From Lachnospiraceae bacterium (GTDB taxonomy: Bacteria > Bacillota > Clostridia > Lachnospirales > Lachnospiraceae): 64,000 nt of DNA. Location of the stretch: NCBI GenBank assembly GCA_017622845.1, contig JAGAQJ010000074.1:44541-108540 (forward strand), written 5' to 3'. The position numbers were made by a program, and so were the translations under genes. The notes beneath the pieces were generated by a model, which saw only the letters and a list, made by a program, of their open reading frames with translations, ran no database searches and was not told the origin of the DNA. Position 1 is the stretch's first letter. Every line of letters starts with the position of its first letter. Below are positions 9,140-18,059 of this stretch, in pieces.

Positions 9140-9466
9140 ATGCTTCGGATTTTTGGTAGGACAGGGTACATTTTTACAGACAAGAAGAATCCTAAGTGGG
9201 GAATTATGGCATCCATTCTGGGATTGATTGCAATTGTGTCTATTTGTCTGGCGGTTCATTTGACATATCTGAACCAGGGAGCTGCGAGGATGCAGTATGG
9301 CGCGGCAGTGCTTCTTGCCATGATTTATGCGGCTGCAGGTTTGATACTTGGCATTCGCTCATTGTCAGAAAAGGATATTTTCAAAGTATTTCCGGTCTTA
9401 GGAATCGTGTTGAGCCTGCTGGCAGTGGCAGCAGGCGGCATTATTTTGTATTTAGGAGTGGTTTAG
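9140..9466 (+). CDS. small multi-pass membrane protein of unknown function
   Basis: The protein of about 108 residues has a short soluble start (MLRIFGRTGYIFTDKK) and three hydrophobic helices. The start is uncertain. ATG 9140 has AAAAGG nine bases upstream, and ATG 9122 in the same frame is the alternative. The TAG stop is one base before the next gene's ATG, so the two are translationally coupled. A small stem-loop (GGGCATT at 9060-9066 with AATGCCC at 9075-9081) lies in the gap upstream. I do not recognise a function. The tight linkage with pyrE and an aminopeptidase gives no clear clue. Confidence 0.6.
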   Translation: MLRIFGRTGYIFTDKKNPKWGIMASILGLIAIVSICLAVHLTYLNQGAARMQYGAAVLLAMIYAAAGLILGIRSLSEKDIFKVFPVLGIVLSLLAVAAGGIILYLGVV

Positions 9467-9467
9467 C

Positions 9468-11537
9468 ATGGATATGATAACAGAGAGATATGAGCTTTCC
9501 TGTGACAGAATAAAGGAGATTGCGGCGGTACAGGAGACTGCCGGAGATTTCAGAGAATATTTTAAGAAAACAGCAGATTTTATCCTGCAGGTGGCAGACA
9601 TTTGTCAGAATCCGGGAAAAACAGGGGAGCTTGAGAGTCTGAGGGCTCAAAACAGAGCTTTGTACGAAGATATTTTAGGGGATCAGTATGAGACAAGCTA
9701 TGCGAATCCATCCTATGCATGCAGCAGGCTCGGAAGGGATTTTGGGCAGCTTTTGTCTTTCCTGTATACGGAGATCAGGGCTATGATACCATATGCGTAT
9801 GAAGCAAGGCTTGAGGATATGGCAATCCGTATGGAGCTTTTTGTGGAGGTTTACAATGCCTTTGCTTATGCGTATTCCGAGGCAGCGCTTCATGCTCTGC
9901 CGGAAAAAGCAGCAATTCCGGAGAAGGAGGAGATCAGAGAGACGCTTTACTGGTTTGTCAGTGATTATTCTGAGACTGCTTCGCAGTGGAGAGTGCGCAC
10001 CCAGGTGGATGCAGACTGTGATTTTGCTGCAAAGATTATTATGGAAAGCGATTTGAACGATATCCGTTACCTGTATCAGTATGGCGAGTTTGTATCCCCT
10101 GAGATTGAACAGATGGCGCAGTATTTAAATTCACTTCCCGAGGAGCGGATACAGATGATAGCAGATACCTATACGGAGGGGTACCGCATCGGCTTTGTCA
10201 AGGGAAATAAGGACCTGAGCAAGAAGGAAACGGTGGATATCCGCTATATGCTGGGATTTGAACGCATTGTCAGGGCTGCGATTCAAAATTTTGCCAAGAT
10301 GGGATTAAGACCTGCAATTTACAGGGCGAGCAACAGTGTTTTCCATAAAAAGGGAGTCAATAAAATCGGATATTTCGGGGCAGATGCCAATAAGCAGTTT
10401 TTGTATGACCATAAAGATGATATTGCGCTTTTCCTTGACAAGAAGCTTGTAAACAGAAGGCTTGAGGTATTGAAGCTTGCTTATGAGGAAGTAAAAGACA
10501 AGGCTGCAAAATATGCGGGTCCTGCGGTAATTGAGGTATTTGGCGAGACACCGTTTGCGCCTGTTTCCAAAAAAGAAGCATGCAGCCTGAGCGCAGAGCA
10601 GCAGAAGCTTTCTGCCGAGTATACCGGCGCTTCTGCCGATATTGTCAACCGGTATATTATTGGTGAGGAGAGAAGCTTTACGATTATCGCGTTTCCGGTT
10701 CCTGATATCGGAGAACATTTCGCGGAGATTTTTGATGAAACGGTGAAATTAAATACATTGGATTATACCACTTACGAGCGGATACAGGCGGCGATAATCG
10801 ATACCCTCAATAAGACGAAATACGTGGAAGTCAAGGGCATGAACGGCAACCGGACCGATTTGCGCGTAGCGCTTTATCCGATATCGGACCCTGAAAAGGA
10901 AGCAATATTTGAAAACTGTGTGGCAGATGTGAATATTCCGGTGGGAGAGGTCTTTACATCACCTGTTCTGGAAGGAACAAACGGCAAGCTTCATGTCAGC
11001 CGCGTATTTCTGAATGAGCTGGAGTACCATAATTTGGAGATTGACTTCCAGGATGGCATGATTGCAGACTATACCTGCACCAACTTTGACAGCGAGGAGG
11101 AAAACAAGGCGTATGTCAAGGAGAATGTGCTGTACAATCATGACACGCTTCCGATGGGAGAGTTTGCCATCGGCACGAACACGACAGCCTATATGACGGC
11201 TAAAAAGTATAATATAGCAAATCTGTTTCCTATTTTAATAGCTGAGAAGACAGGACCTCATTTTGCAGTGGGCGATACCTGCTACTCAAGAAGCGAAGAT
11301 GTCAGGGTATATAATGAAGACGGCAGGGAGATTGTGGCAAAGGATAATTCCGTATCTGCCTTGAGAAAAACAGACCCGTCTAAGGCATACTTTGCATGCC
11401 ATACGGATATTACCATTCCCTATGATGAGCTGGGGTCTATCATAGCATATGATCAAGCCGGCAATGTATATACAATTATCGAAAAGGGGAGATTTGTGCT
11501 GGAAGGAACAGAGGAACTGAATGCTCCTTTTGATTAA
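9468..11537 (+). CDS. M29-family aminopeptidase with long N-terminal region
   Basis: The 689-residue protein carries the M29 (thermophilic-type AmpS/PepS) metallopeptidase fold in its C-terminal half. Motifs include NRTDLRVAL, the ligand segment GEVFTSP, EFAIGTN, the His in GPHFAVGDT and the HTD in the last 50 residues, which together fit the two-metal site. It is much longer than the usual 370-410 residues. The extra N-terminal 270 residues look helical and have no motif I know. AGGAG (9454-9458) is well placed for ATG 9468. It ends the pyrE operon and is followed by a strong terminator. It is probably a cytoplasmic peptidase. Confidence 0.82.
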   Translation: MDMITERYELSCDRIKEIAAVQETAGDFREYFKKTADFILQVADICQNPGKTGELESLRAQNRALYEDILGDQYETSYANPSYACSRLGRDFGQLLSFLYTEIRAMIPYAYEARLEDMAIRMELFVEVYNAFAYAYSEAALHALPEKAAIPEKEEIRETLYWFVSDYSETASQWRVRTQVDADCDFAAKIIMESDLNDIRYLYQYGEFVSPEIEQMAQYLNSLPEERIQMIADTYTEGYRIGFVKGNKDLSKKETVDIRYMLGFERIVRAAIQNFAKMGLRPAIYRASNSVFHKKGVNKIGYFGADANKQFLYDHKDDIALFLDKKLVNRRLEVLKLAYEEVKDKAAKYAGPAVIEVFGETPFAPVSKKEACSLSAEQQKLSAEYTGASADIVNRYIIGEERSFTIIAFPVPDIGEHFAEIFDETVKLNTLDYTTYERIQAAIIDTLNKTKYVEVKGMNGNRTDLRVALYPISDPEKEAIFENCVADVNIPVGEVFTSPVLEGTNGKLHVSRVFLNELEYHNLEIDFQDGMIADYTCTNFDSEEENKAYVKENVLYNHDTLPMGEFAIGTNTTAYMTAKKYNIANLFPILIAEKTGPHFAVGDTCYSRSEDVRVYNEDGREIVAKDNSVSALRKTDPSKAYFACHTDITIPYDELGSIIAYDQAGNVYTIIEKGRFVLEGTEELNAPFD

Positions 11538-11546
11538 ATGGAAAAT

Positions 11547-11584
11547 AAAAAATTATCGCGGACCAAAATTCGCGGTAATTTTTT
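11547..11584 (+). terminator. rho-independent terminator of the pyrE-M29 operon
   Basis: A 14-bp stem with one G-U pair (11547-11560 with 11571-11584, core TCGCG/CGCGG) has a 10-base loop. The 3' arm supplies the U-rich tail. Confidence 0.85.
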
Positions 11585-11595
11585 GTCGTTTTAAG

Positions 11596-11624
11596 TTGAC
11601 GTATGAAAGTATTATTTGTAAACT
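11596..11624 (+). promoter_or_regulatory. promoter of the purE operon
   Basis: TTGACG at 11596-11601 and TAAACT at 11619-11624 are 17 bases apart. About 100 bases of leader separate it from purE. The leader contains GGAAGCCGTAAGGCTGAA, but no purine riboswitch consensus was found. Confidence 0.65.
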
Positions 11625-11721
11625 ATAAGTGAATGTGCACTGCTTTGGCTGATGCACAGTAAAGGTAGCAGGAAGCCGTAAGGCTGAATTGCTGCCAATA
11701 AAGATTTTCAGGAGGTTTATT

Positions 11722-12231
11722 ATGGCACAGGTTGGTATTGTTATGGGATCTGATTCAGATATGCCTGTTATGGCAAAGGCAGCAGATATATTGGAGGAGC
11801 TTGGCGTTTCCTATGAGATGAAGATTATCTCGGCTCACAGAGAACCGGAAGTATTTTTCGAGTATGCGAAGACAGCAGAAGAAAAGGGATTTAAGGTAAT
11901 CATCGCAGGAGCAGGTATGGCAGCTCATCTGCCGGGAATGTGTGCAGCTATTTTCCCGATGCCTGTGATTGGCATACCGATGCATACAACCTCGCTTGGC
12001 GGCCGTGATTCCCTTTACTCGATTGTACAGATGCCGTCCGGGATTCCGGTAGCGACAGTAGCAATTAACGGAGGTGCAAATGCCGGACTTCTTGCGGCAA
12101 AGATTCTTGCAACCTCTGACGCGGAGCTTCTTGCAAAACTTAAGGAGTACTCAGCAAAGCTCAAAGAGCAGGTAATGGCAAAAGATGCCAGACTTCAGGA
12201 GATTGGTTATCAGGAATACCTTAAGAAATAG
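11722..12231 (+). CDS. purE: N5-carboxyaminoimidazole ribonucleotide mutase (class I PurE)
   Basis: The enzyme shifts the carboxyl group of N5-CAIR to CAIR in purine synthesis. The 169-residue product begins MAQVGIVMGSDSD, the PurE signature. SAHREP (near 45) and the AGMAAHLPG segment bind the substrate. A longer reading upstream is possible, but GGAGG at 11711-11715 clearly selects ATG 11722. No purK is adjacent, so CAIR may be formed directly or purK lies elsewhere. Confidence 0.95.
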   Translation: MAQVGIVMGSDSDMPVMAKAADILEELGVSYEMKIISAHREPEVFFEYAKTAEEKGFKVIIAGAGMAAHLPGMCAAIFPMPVIGIPMHTTSLGGRDSLYSIVQMPSGIPVATVAINGGANAGLLAAKILATSDAELLAKLKEYSAKLKEQVMAKDARLQEIGYQEYLKK

Positions 12232-12271
12232 TCACGCTTTCACAATAATATATTAAAATTTGGAGGAAATT

Positions 12272-13297
12272 ATGGATTACAAGAACGCAGGTGTTGATAT
12301 TGAAGCCGGATATAAGTCAGTGGAGCTTATGAAAAAGCATGTAAAGGAGACGATGAGACCCGAGGTACTCGGAGGAATCGGAGGCTTTTCAGGAGCTTTT
12401 TCCATGGAAAAGTTTAAGGATATGGAAAAACCGACACTTGTTTCCGGCACAGACGGAGTGGGAACAAAGATTAAGCTGGCATTTTTGATGGACAAGCACG
12501 ATACGGTAGGTATCGACTGTGTCGCAATGTGTGTCAATGATATAGCATGTGCGGGCGGAGAGCCGCTGTTTTTCCTTGATTATATTGCATGCGGCAAGAA
12601 TGAGCCGGAAAAAATCGCGACAATCGTAAAGGGTGTTGCTGAGGGCTGCAAGCAGTGCGGCGCAGCGCTGATTGGCGGAGAAACTGCGGAGCACCCGGGA
12701 CTGATGCCTGAGGACGAGTATGACCTTGCAGGCTTTGCAGTTGGTGTGGTTGATGAGAAGGATTTGATTACCGGTGCGGACCTCAAGGCAGGAGATGTGC
12801 TGATCGGCATTGCTTCAAGCGGTGTGCACAGCAATGGCTTCTCCCTTGTCAGAAAGGTATTTGACATGACGAAGGAGAGCCTGGATACATATTATGACGA
12901 GCTTGGAAAAACACTCGGCGAGGCGCTTATCGAGCCGACAATCATTTATGTAAAGGCGCTTAAGAGTGTTAAGGATTCCGGAGTCAGAATCAAAGCATGC
13001 AGTCATATTACAGGCGGCGGTTTCTATGAGAATGTGCCGAGAATGCTTCATGACGGTGTGCATGCAGTGATTCGGAAGGACAGCTATGAGGTGCCTGCAA
13101 TCTTTAAGCTGCTGCAGAAAAAGGGAAATATCGACGAGCATATGATGTACAATACGTACAATATGGGTATCGGTATGATTGTTGCAGCAGACCCTTCTGA
13201 TGCGGACAAGACGATGGAAGCAATCAGGGCAGCAGGCGAGACCTGCTATGTAATCGGTGAAATCAAGGACGGAGAAAAGGGAGTAACACTATGCTAA
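12272..13297 (+). CDS. purM: phosphoribosylformylglycinamidine cyclo-ligase (AIR synthetase)
   Basis: The product closes the imidazole ring to make AIR, using ATP. It has 341 residues with GTDGVGTK (near 61), the [12 protein letters not shown] segment (near 135) and the [10 protein letters not shown] region typical of AIR synthetases. GGAGG at 12262-12266 fits ATG 12272; an upstream in-frame TTG overlaps the ribosome binding site and is not a likely start. The gene overlaps purN by 7 bases, which indicates coupled translation. Confidence 0.96.
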   Translation: MDYKNAGVDIEAGYKSVELMKKHVKETMRPEVLGGIGGFSGAFSMEKFKDMEKPTLVSGTDGVGTKIKLAFLMDKHDTVGIDCVAMCVNDIACAGGEPLFFLDYIACGKNEPEKIATIVKGVAEGCKQCGAALIGGETAEHPGLMPEDEYDLAGFAVGVVDEKDLITGADLKAGDVLIGIASSGVHSNGFSLVRKVFDMTKESLDTYYDELGKTLGEALIEPTIIYVKALKSVKDSGVRIKACSHITGGGFYENVPRMLHDGVHAVIRKDSYEVPAIFKLLQKKGNIDEHMMYNTYNMGIGMIVAADPSDADKTMEAIRAAGETCYVIGEIKDGEKGVTLC

Positions 13298-13887
13298 GAG
13301 TATGCGTATGCGTATCCGGAGGCGGCACGAATCTGCAGGCAATTATGGATGCGATAGATTCCGGCAGGATTACCAACACACAGATTGTGAGAGTAATCAG
13401 CAACAATAAGGGAGCTTTTGCGCTTGAGAGGGCGCGGAGTAAGGGAATTGACGCGGTCGCCGTATCACCGAAGGATTATGAGGACAGGGAGCTTTTTAAT
13501 GAGGCATTGACACGTTGTGTGGATGAAGCCGGGCCTGATTTAATCGTGCTTGCAGGATTTTTGGTGGTGCTTCCCATGATGATAATCAAAAAATACGAGG
13601 GACGTATCATCAATATTCACCCGTCATTGATTCCGTCTTTCTGCGGAAAAGGCTTCTATGGGCTGAGAGTGCATGAGGCAGCCCTGGAGCGCGGAGTAAA
13701 GGTTACCGGTGCGACAGTGCATTTCGTAGATGAGGGAACAGATACCGGTCCGATTATCTTGCAGAAGGCTGTGGAGGTACTGCCTGATGATACGCCAAAG
13801 ACACTCCAGCAGAGGGTGATGGAGCAGGCGGAATGGCAGATACTGCCGCAGGCGATTCATATGATTGCAAACGGTCAGATAAAGTAA
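13291..13887 (+). CDS. purN: phosphoribosylglycinamide formyltransferase
   Basis: The enzyme moves a formyl group from 10-formyl-THF to GAR. It has 198 residues. The active-site set is visible: Asn and His in [10 protein letters not shown] (near 109) and Asp in [10 protein letters not shown] (near 145). It starts inside the 3' end of purM. The following 58 bases contain a GGAAGCCGAAGGCTC stem-loop-like segment and then purD. purH, often found between purN and purD, is not here. Confidence 0.96.
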   Translation: MLRVCVCVSGGGTNLQAIMDAIDSGRITNTQIVRVISNNKGAFALERARSKGIDAVAVSPKDYEDRELFNEALTRCVDEAGPDLIVLAGFLVVLPMMIIKKYEGRIINIHPSLIPSFCGKGFYGLRVHEAALERGVKVTGATVHFVDEGTDTGPIILQKAVEVLPDDTPKTLQQRVMEQAEWQILPQAIHMIANGQIK

Positions 13888-13945
13888 CAGGAAGCCGAAG
13901 GCTCGATGGAAATTCGGTTAGAGAAAAAGGAAAGGACAATAGATT

Positions 13946-15220
13946 ATGAAGGTTTTAATCGTAGGAAGCGGCGGAAGAGAGCATGCAATTGCTGTAAGCG
14001 TGGCAAAAAGTCCGAAGGTTGATAAGATATATTGCGCACCCGGAAATGCCGGAATTGGTCAGATTGCAGAATGCGTGGCAATCGGTGCGATGGAATTTGA
14101 CAAACTCGTGGCATTTGCAAAGGAAAAAGAGATTGATCTTACTATTATCGGTATGGACGACCCTCTGGTAGGCGGTGTGGTTGATGCATTTGAGGCAGAG
14201 GGCTTAAGAGTCTTCGGGCCAAGAAAGAATGCAGCGATTCTGGAAGGCTCCAAGGCATTTTCCAAGGATTTGATGAAAAAGTATAACATTCCTACAGCAG
14301 CATATGAGAACTTTGATGATGCGGATAAGGCGCTGGCTTATCTGGAGACAGCAGATTTTCCTATCGTGTTAAAGGCGGATGGTCTGGCGCTTGGAAAGGG
14401 TGTGTTAATCTGCAATACGCTTGAGGAGGCAAAGGACGGCGTCAAATCCATTATGCTTGACAAACAGTTCGGCGCAGCCGGAAACCGTATGGTTATTGAG
14501 GAATTTATGACCGGACGTGAAGTGTCGGTGCTTTCTTATGTAGACGGAAAGACCATCAAGACGATGACTTCTGCACAGGATCACAAGCGTGCCAAGGATG
14601 GTGATCAGGGACTCAATACCGGAGGCATGGGAACCTTCTCGCCAAGCCCCTTCTACACAGATGAGGTAGATGCATTCTGCAAAGAGCATATCTATCAGGC
14701 TACCGTTGACGCGATGGCAGCAGAAGGACGCGAATTTAAAGGAATCATCTTCTTTGGACTGATGCTGACGCAAAAAGGACCAAGAGTGCTGGAATATAAT
14801 GCAAGATTTGGAGACCCGGAGGCACAGGTTGTACTTCCGCGTATGAAAAATGATATTATTGAAGTGATGGAGGCATGCATTGACGGAAGGCTCGATGAGA
14901 CAGACCTTCAGTTTGAAGAGAATGCTGCAGTCTGCGTCGTGCTTGCAAGTGACGGATATCCTGTTAAATACGACAAGGGACTTGAGATCAGAGGGCTTGA
15001 AAATTTTGACGGTCGGGAGGGATATTACTGCTTCCATGCAGGTACCAAACTGGATGACAACGGCAGATTTGTCACCAATGGCGGCCGCGTGTTGGGCGTG
15101 ACAGCGAAGGGAGCAAATCTTAAGGAAGCAAGAGCAAACGCTTATGCGGCAACAGAGTGGATTGATTTTGACAACAAGTATATGCGCCACGATATCGGTA
15201 AAGCGATAGATGAGGCGTAG
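13946..15220 (+). CDS. purD: phosphoribosylamine-glycine ligase
   Basis: This ATP-grasp enzyme makes GAR from phosphoribosylamine, glycine and ATP. The 424-residue protein starts with the typical KVLIVGSGGREHAIA. It contains KADGLALGKGV near 142 and EYNARFGDPEAQ near 287, the metal-binding segment of the ATP-grasp fold. It is the last purine gene of this cluster. The next gene, for an SH3 protein, begins 15 bases later and may be read from the same transcript. Confidence 0.96.
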   Translation: MKVLIVGSGGREHAIAVSVAKSPKVDKIYCAPGNAGIGQIAECVAIGAMEFDKLVAFAKEKEIDLTIIGMDDPLVGGVVDAFEAEGLRVFGPRKNAAILEGSKAFSKDLMKKYNIPTAAYENFDDADKALAYLETADFPIVLKADGLALGKGVLICNTLEEAKDGVKSIMLDKQFGAAGNRMVIEEFMTGREVSVLSYVDGKTIKTMTSAQDHKRAKDGDQGLNTGGMGTFSPSPFYTDEVDAFCKEHIYQATVDAMAAEGREFKGIIFFGLMLTQKGPRVLEYNARFGDPEAQVVLPRMKNDIIEVMEACIDGRLDETDLQFEENAAVCVVLASDGYPVKYDKGLEIRGLENFDGREGYYCFHAGTKLDDNGRFVTNGGRVLGVTAKGANLKEARANAYAATEWIDFDNKYMRHDIGKAIDEA

Positions 15221-15235
15221 CAGAGGAGTAAAAAG

Positions 15236-16873
15236 ATGAAAAAAAACGGAAGAAACGGTATGAAGCATGCACTGGCAGCAGCCCTTTTCTGCATGGTTAT
15301 GAGTATCGGGATAATATGCTTTGCGGACGAGAAGGGAACTGTGACCGTGGCAAGCGCCAAGATAAGAGCCTCAGCAGACACATCAAGCGAACAGCTTGGA
15401 AGCGTGGCACAGGGAGGCACTGTGGATATTGTTGGCGAGACAACAGGAACAGACGGCAAAACATGGTATGAGGTCTATGTAGATGCCAATACAAAGGGCT
15501 ATATCAGAGCAGACCTTGTCAATAAAAACGGCGGTTCTACAACCTCCAACACAACCTCTGCAAACCAGGCAGAGACAACTGCTTCATCAATTGAGGCGAA
15601 AAAAGGTACGGTCGTCACAAACAATGTGCGTATCAGAAAGGGTGCCTCTACAAGTCATGATGTGGTAGCGACAGCAAACCGCGGAATGGTCGTGACAGTT
15701 ACCGGAGAAGCCAACGGCGCTGATGGAAATAAATGGTATCAGATTTCCTTTACATACAACAATAAGGAGATAACCGGTTTTATCCGCTCTGATCTTGTAA
15801 CTTTTGATAATGTTCCGGCAGATACGGCAACATCAGAGATTACGGGAGAGGAGACTCCGGAAGAACAGCCGGCGACGGAAGAGGTACCGGAGGAGACACA
15901 GCAGCAGGAGGAACCGGAGCAGACAAATCAGTCAGGAAACAACAGCAGCGAAGTGACCCCTATGCAGGTGGACGAAGTACCCTATATCATGCCCGGTTTT
16001 GTTCCGGTTACAATTAAGAGCGGTGATGTAGAGTGCACGGGATATCAGAACGGAAGTTTTTATATTTTTTATGCGCAGAAGTCAAATGGCGAGCAAGGCT
16101 GGTATCTCCTGGATCAGGAGCAGGGGACGTATCAGAGGTATGTTTATACAGCTTCGGGAGTGACGACACCAAGCGACAGCGGCTCCGTCGGTATCATTCC
16201 TCTGATTATTCTTGTAGTGATTATCGTGATACTGGCTGTTGTTGTGGTAATTTTAGTCCTGAAATTAAGAGAATCTTCAGCTTATGAAGACGACTATGAA
16301 GGCGAAGAAGACAGCGAATATCCGGAAGATGATTTGGAAGATATTGAAGAGCTTGAGGAAGAGGAGGAAGCTGAACCGATAAGACGTCCGGCACCGCAGG
16401 GAAGTCCACAGGTCAGGGCGCAGGCAGCAGCGCATCCGGCAAGACGTCCGGTACCGCAGGGGCAGGCGGCAGCACAGGCGGCAAGGCGTCCGGCACCGCA
16501 GGGAACGCCCATGCCCCAGGGAACAAGACCGCAGCAAAGACCGGTAACCGGACAGGGAACAGCACCGGTAAGGCGCCCGGCACCGCAGGGAGCCAATATG
16601 CCGCAGGGCCAGCAGGCGGCAGCACAGACGGTAAGGCGTCCGGCACCACAGGGAACGCCTATGCCCCAGGGAACAAGACCGCAGCAAAGACCAGTAACCG
16701 GACAGGGAACAGCACCGGTAAGGCGCCCGGCACCGCAGGGAGCCAATATGCCGCAGAGCCAGCAGGCGGTAAGACGTCCGGCACCGCAGGCTGACAGACC
16801 TCAGCTTCAAAAAGGGTATAAAGCAAAGAACCTGATGGAAGATGATGAGGATATCGATTTTATGGACATTTAA
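15236..16873 (+). CDS. membrane-anchored bacterial SH3 protein with repetitive Arg/Pro/Gln tail
   Basis: The 545-residue protein has a signal peptide (1-30, ending at CFADE) and two SH3b domains (about 33-96 and 122-190). A Thr/Glu/Gln-rich linker follows, then a small folded segment (250-305), one membrane helix (about 319-343), an acidic stretch and a cytoplasmic tail built from repeats of RRPAPQG. The SH3b domains would bind cell-wall peptide outside. The tail is basic, proline-rich and probably disordered, and could bind a cytoplasmic partner. A 150-bp unit is present twice in the tail. It follows purD by 15 bases; no functional link is evident. Confidence 0.75.
   Translation: MKKNGRNGMKHALAAALFCMVMSIGIICFADEKGTVTVASAKIRASADTSSEQLGSVAQGGTVDIVGETTGTDGKTWYEVYVDANTKGYIRADLVNKNGGSTTSNTTSANQAETTASSIEAKKGTVVTNNVRIRKGASTSHDVVATANRGMVVTVTGEANGADGNKWYQISFTYNNKEITGFIRSDLVTFDNVPADTATSEITGEETPEEQPATEEVPEETQQQEEPEQTNQSGNNSSEVTPMQVDEVPYIMPGFVPVTIKSGDVECTGYQNGSFYIFYAQKSNGEQGWYLLDQEQGTYQRYVYTASGVTTPSDSGSVGIIPLIILVVIIVILAVVVVILVLKLRESSAYEDDYEGEEDSEYPEDDLEDIEELEEEEEAEPIRRPAPQGSPQVRAQAAAHPARRPVPQGQAAAQAARRPAPQGTPMPQGTRPQQRPVTGQGTAPVRRPAPQGANMPQGQQAAAQTVRRPAPQGTPMPQGTRPQQRPVTGQGTAPVRRPAPQGANMPQSQQAVRRPAPQADRPQLQKGYKAKNLMEDDEDIDFMDI
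16465..16769 (+). repeat. in-frame 150-bp tandem duplication within the SH3 protein gene
   Basis: The segment from 16465 recurs from 16615 with few changes, a period of exactly 150 bp (50 codons). Shorter RRPAPQG units occur inside each copy and on either side. Such repeats vary easily by slippage or unequal recombination. Confidence 0.85.
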
Positions 16874-16968
16874 CAGAAATACAATAAGTATAGACAAGAA
16901 GCCTTGAAAACATGGAACTTTAAGCATTTTACGAGACACACAATAGGAATTTGTAACATAAGCATGAC

Positions 16969-16996
16969 AAAAGGTCACTTTAATAGTGGCCTTTTT
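16969..16996 (+). terminator. rho-independent terminator after the SH3 protein gene
   Basis: AAAGGTCAC and GTGGCCTTT pair across a 7-base loop, followed by T residues. Confidence 0.8.
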
Positions 16997-17172
16997 CGAT
17001 TCAGCAAAAGTATCTGATAAGTGAATAAAGTATTTTTTTGATAGCTAAATGATGCTTGAGCAATTGGCAGAAGGGAGCAAATCGAATATTCGAACAAACG
17101 TCAGGTATCGGACTGAACACATTAGCATTAATTCAAGCATTACAGTTTCGTCATGCTATATTATGCTGATTT

Positions 17173-17526
17173 GGAACAATTGTCAGTACACAGAAGGGCA
17201 GCAGTCCTATGCTGGAACAGGCTGGCGGAGAATGCTGACATTTTCTTATGGGTGATTTGATACATCAGCGAAAATCCGCATGGATGCGGATTTAGGACGA
17301 AACGCGTCCATGGACGGCGCGCAGAGTCCGGTCGCGGACGCATTCAAAAACTTTGGCATCACCCATTAGAAAATTCGCATTTGGAGTCCAATTGCCTGTA
17401 CCGGCATAGGACTGCCGACCTTCGTTTGGATTGCGTCCGCCCTATAGAAATGATTGTACAAACTGCCCTTAGTGAGCAAGCTCCCACGGTCACTTTGCAC
17501 AATCATTTCTGCATGGCTGAACTGGT
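17173..17526. repeat. composite structured intergenic element
   Basis: The 753-base gap before the GntR gene has no coding region. Its core looks like an enlarged member of the dispersed palindromic family. The left end (GGAACAATTGTCAGTACACA) matches the left part of the 49.9-kb copy, and the right end reads GGCTGAACTGGTAC. Inside are several hairpins. ATGGGTGAT (17248-17256) pairs with 17358-17366. A 10-bp stem with a 2-base loop lies at 17272-17293. A 12-bp arm at 17446-17457 pairs with 17499-17510. The last hairpin encloses GAGCAAGCTC, which recurs near 61.5 kb. Confidence 0.6.
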
Positions 17527-17551
17527 ACGACACTTTCTAAAAATTTTATAA

Positions 17552-17586
17552 CTTCTCTTGTATACAGAGAAGCAGTGTGCTACAAT
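17552..17586 (+). promoter_or_regulatory. promoter with overlapping palindrome ahead of the GntR gene
   Basis: TTGTAT (17558-17563) and TACAAT (17581-17586) are 17 bases apart. The palindrome CTTCTCT-7-AGAGAAG (17552-17572) covers the -35 box. This is a likely autoregulatory operator of the regulator that follows. Confidence 0.65.
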
Positions 17587-17626
17587 TTATATAACAGCCG
17601 GTTAAAATGAAGGAGCGTGGGCACAT

Positions 17627-18004
17627 ATGTATATAGAGATTGATTTTAACAGTGATGAAGCCCTTTATCTACAACTGCGCAACCAAATAATAATCGGGAT
17701 AGCCACGTCTCAGTTTCAGGAAGGGGACGCGCTTCCTTCGGTGAGACAGCTTGCAGATACGATTGGTATCAACATGCATACAGTCAATAAGGCATATTCT
17801 GTCTTAAAGCAGGAGGGCTTTGTGAAGGTGGACAGAAGAAAGGGTGCAGTGATTGCCATTGATATAGACAAGATGCAGGCGATCGAGGATTTGAAGCGTG
17901 ATATGCAGGTATTGCTGGCAAAAAGCAGCTGTAAGCAGATATCGCGTGAAGAGGTTCATGCACTGATTGATGAGATATACGAGAGCTATGAGAATGAAGG
18001 GTGA
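17627..18004 (+). CDS. GntR-family (YtrA/YhcF-type) transcriptional regulator
   Basis: The 125-residue protein is a winged-helix regulator with only a short C-terminal helical part, as in the YtrA subfamily. The helix-turn-helix is at about 35-65 (LPSVRQLADTIGIN, then NKAYSVLKQEG). Such small GntR proteins usually act on a nearby ABC transporter or on their own operon. Here the next gene is clpC, 55 bases downstream, where a CtsR regulator might be expected. A palindrome over the promoter suggests autoregulation. Confidence 0.88.
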   Translation: MYIEIDFNSDEALYLQLRNQIIIGIATSQFQEGDALPSVRQLADTIGINMHTVNKAYSVLKQEGFVKVDRRKGAVIAIDIDKMQAIEDLKRDMQVLLAKSSCKQISREEVHALIDEIYESYENEG

Positions 18005-18059
18005 GGCATGCATCCTTTTCAACTGATATTATAAAGTATAACATGGAGGCATAAGGGAA

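Noticed and set aside
11625-11721. Purine riboswitch in the purE leader
   Set aside because: The expected conserved loops and pairing of the guanine/adenine aptamer are not found; only a short GGAAGCC-GGCT segment is present.
14405-15268. Long antisense frame (287 codons) opposite purD
   Set aside because: It is Cys/His/Leu-rich shadow text against a well-defined conserved gene and has no ribosome binding site.
16277-16978. Antisense frames with Arg/Cys/Ser repeats opposite the SH3 protein tail
   Set aside because: They are produced by the GC-rich tandem repeats of the sense gene; no start signal is present.
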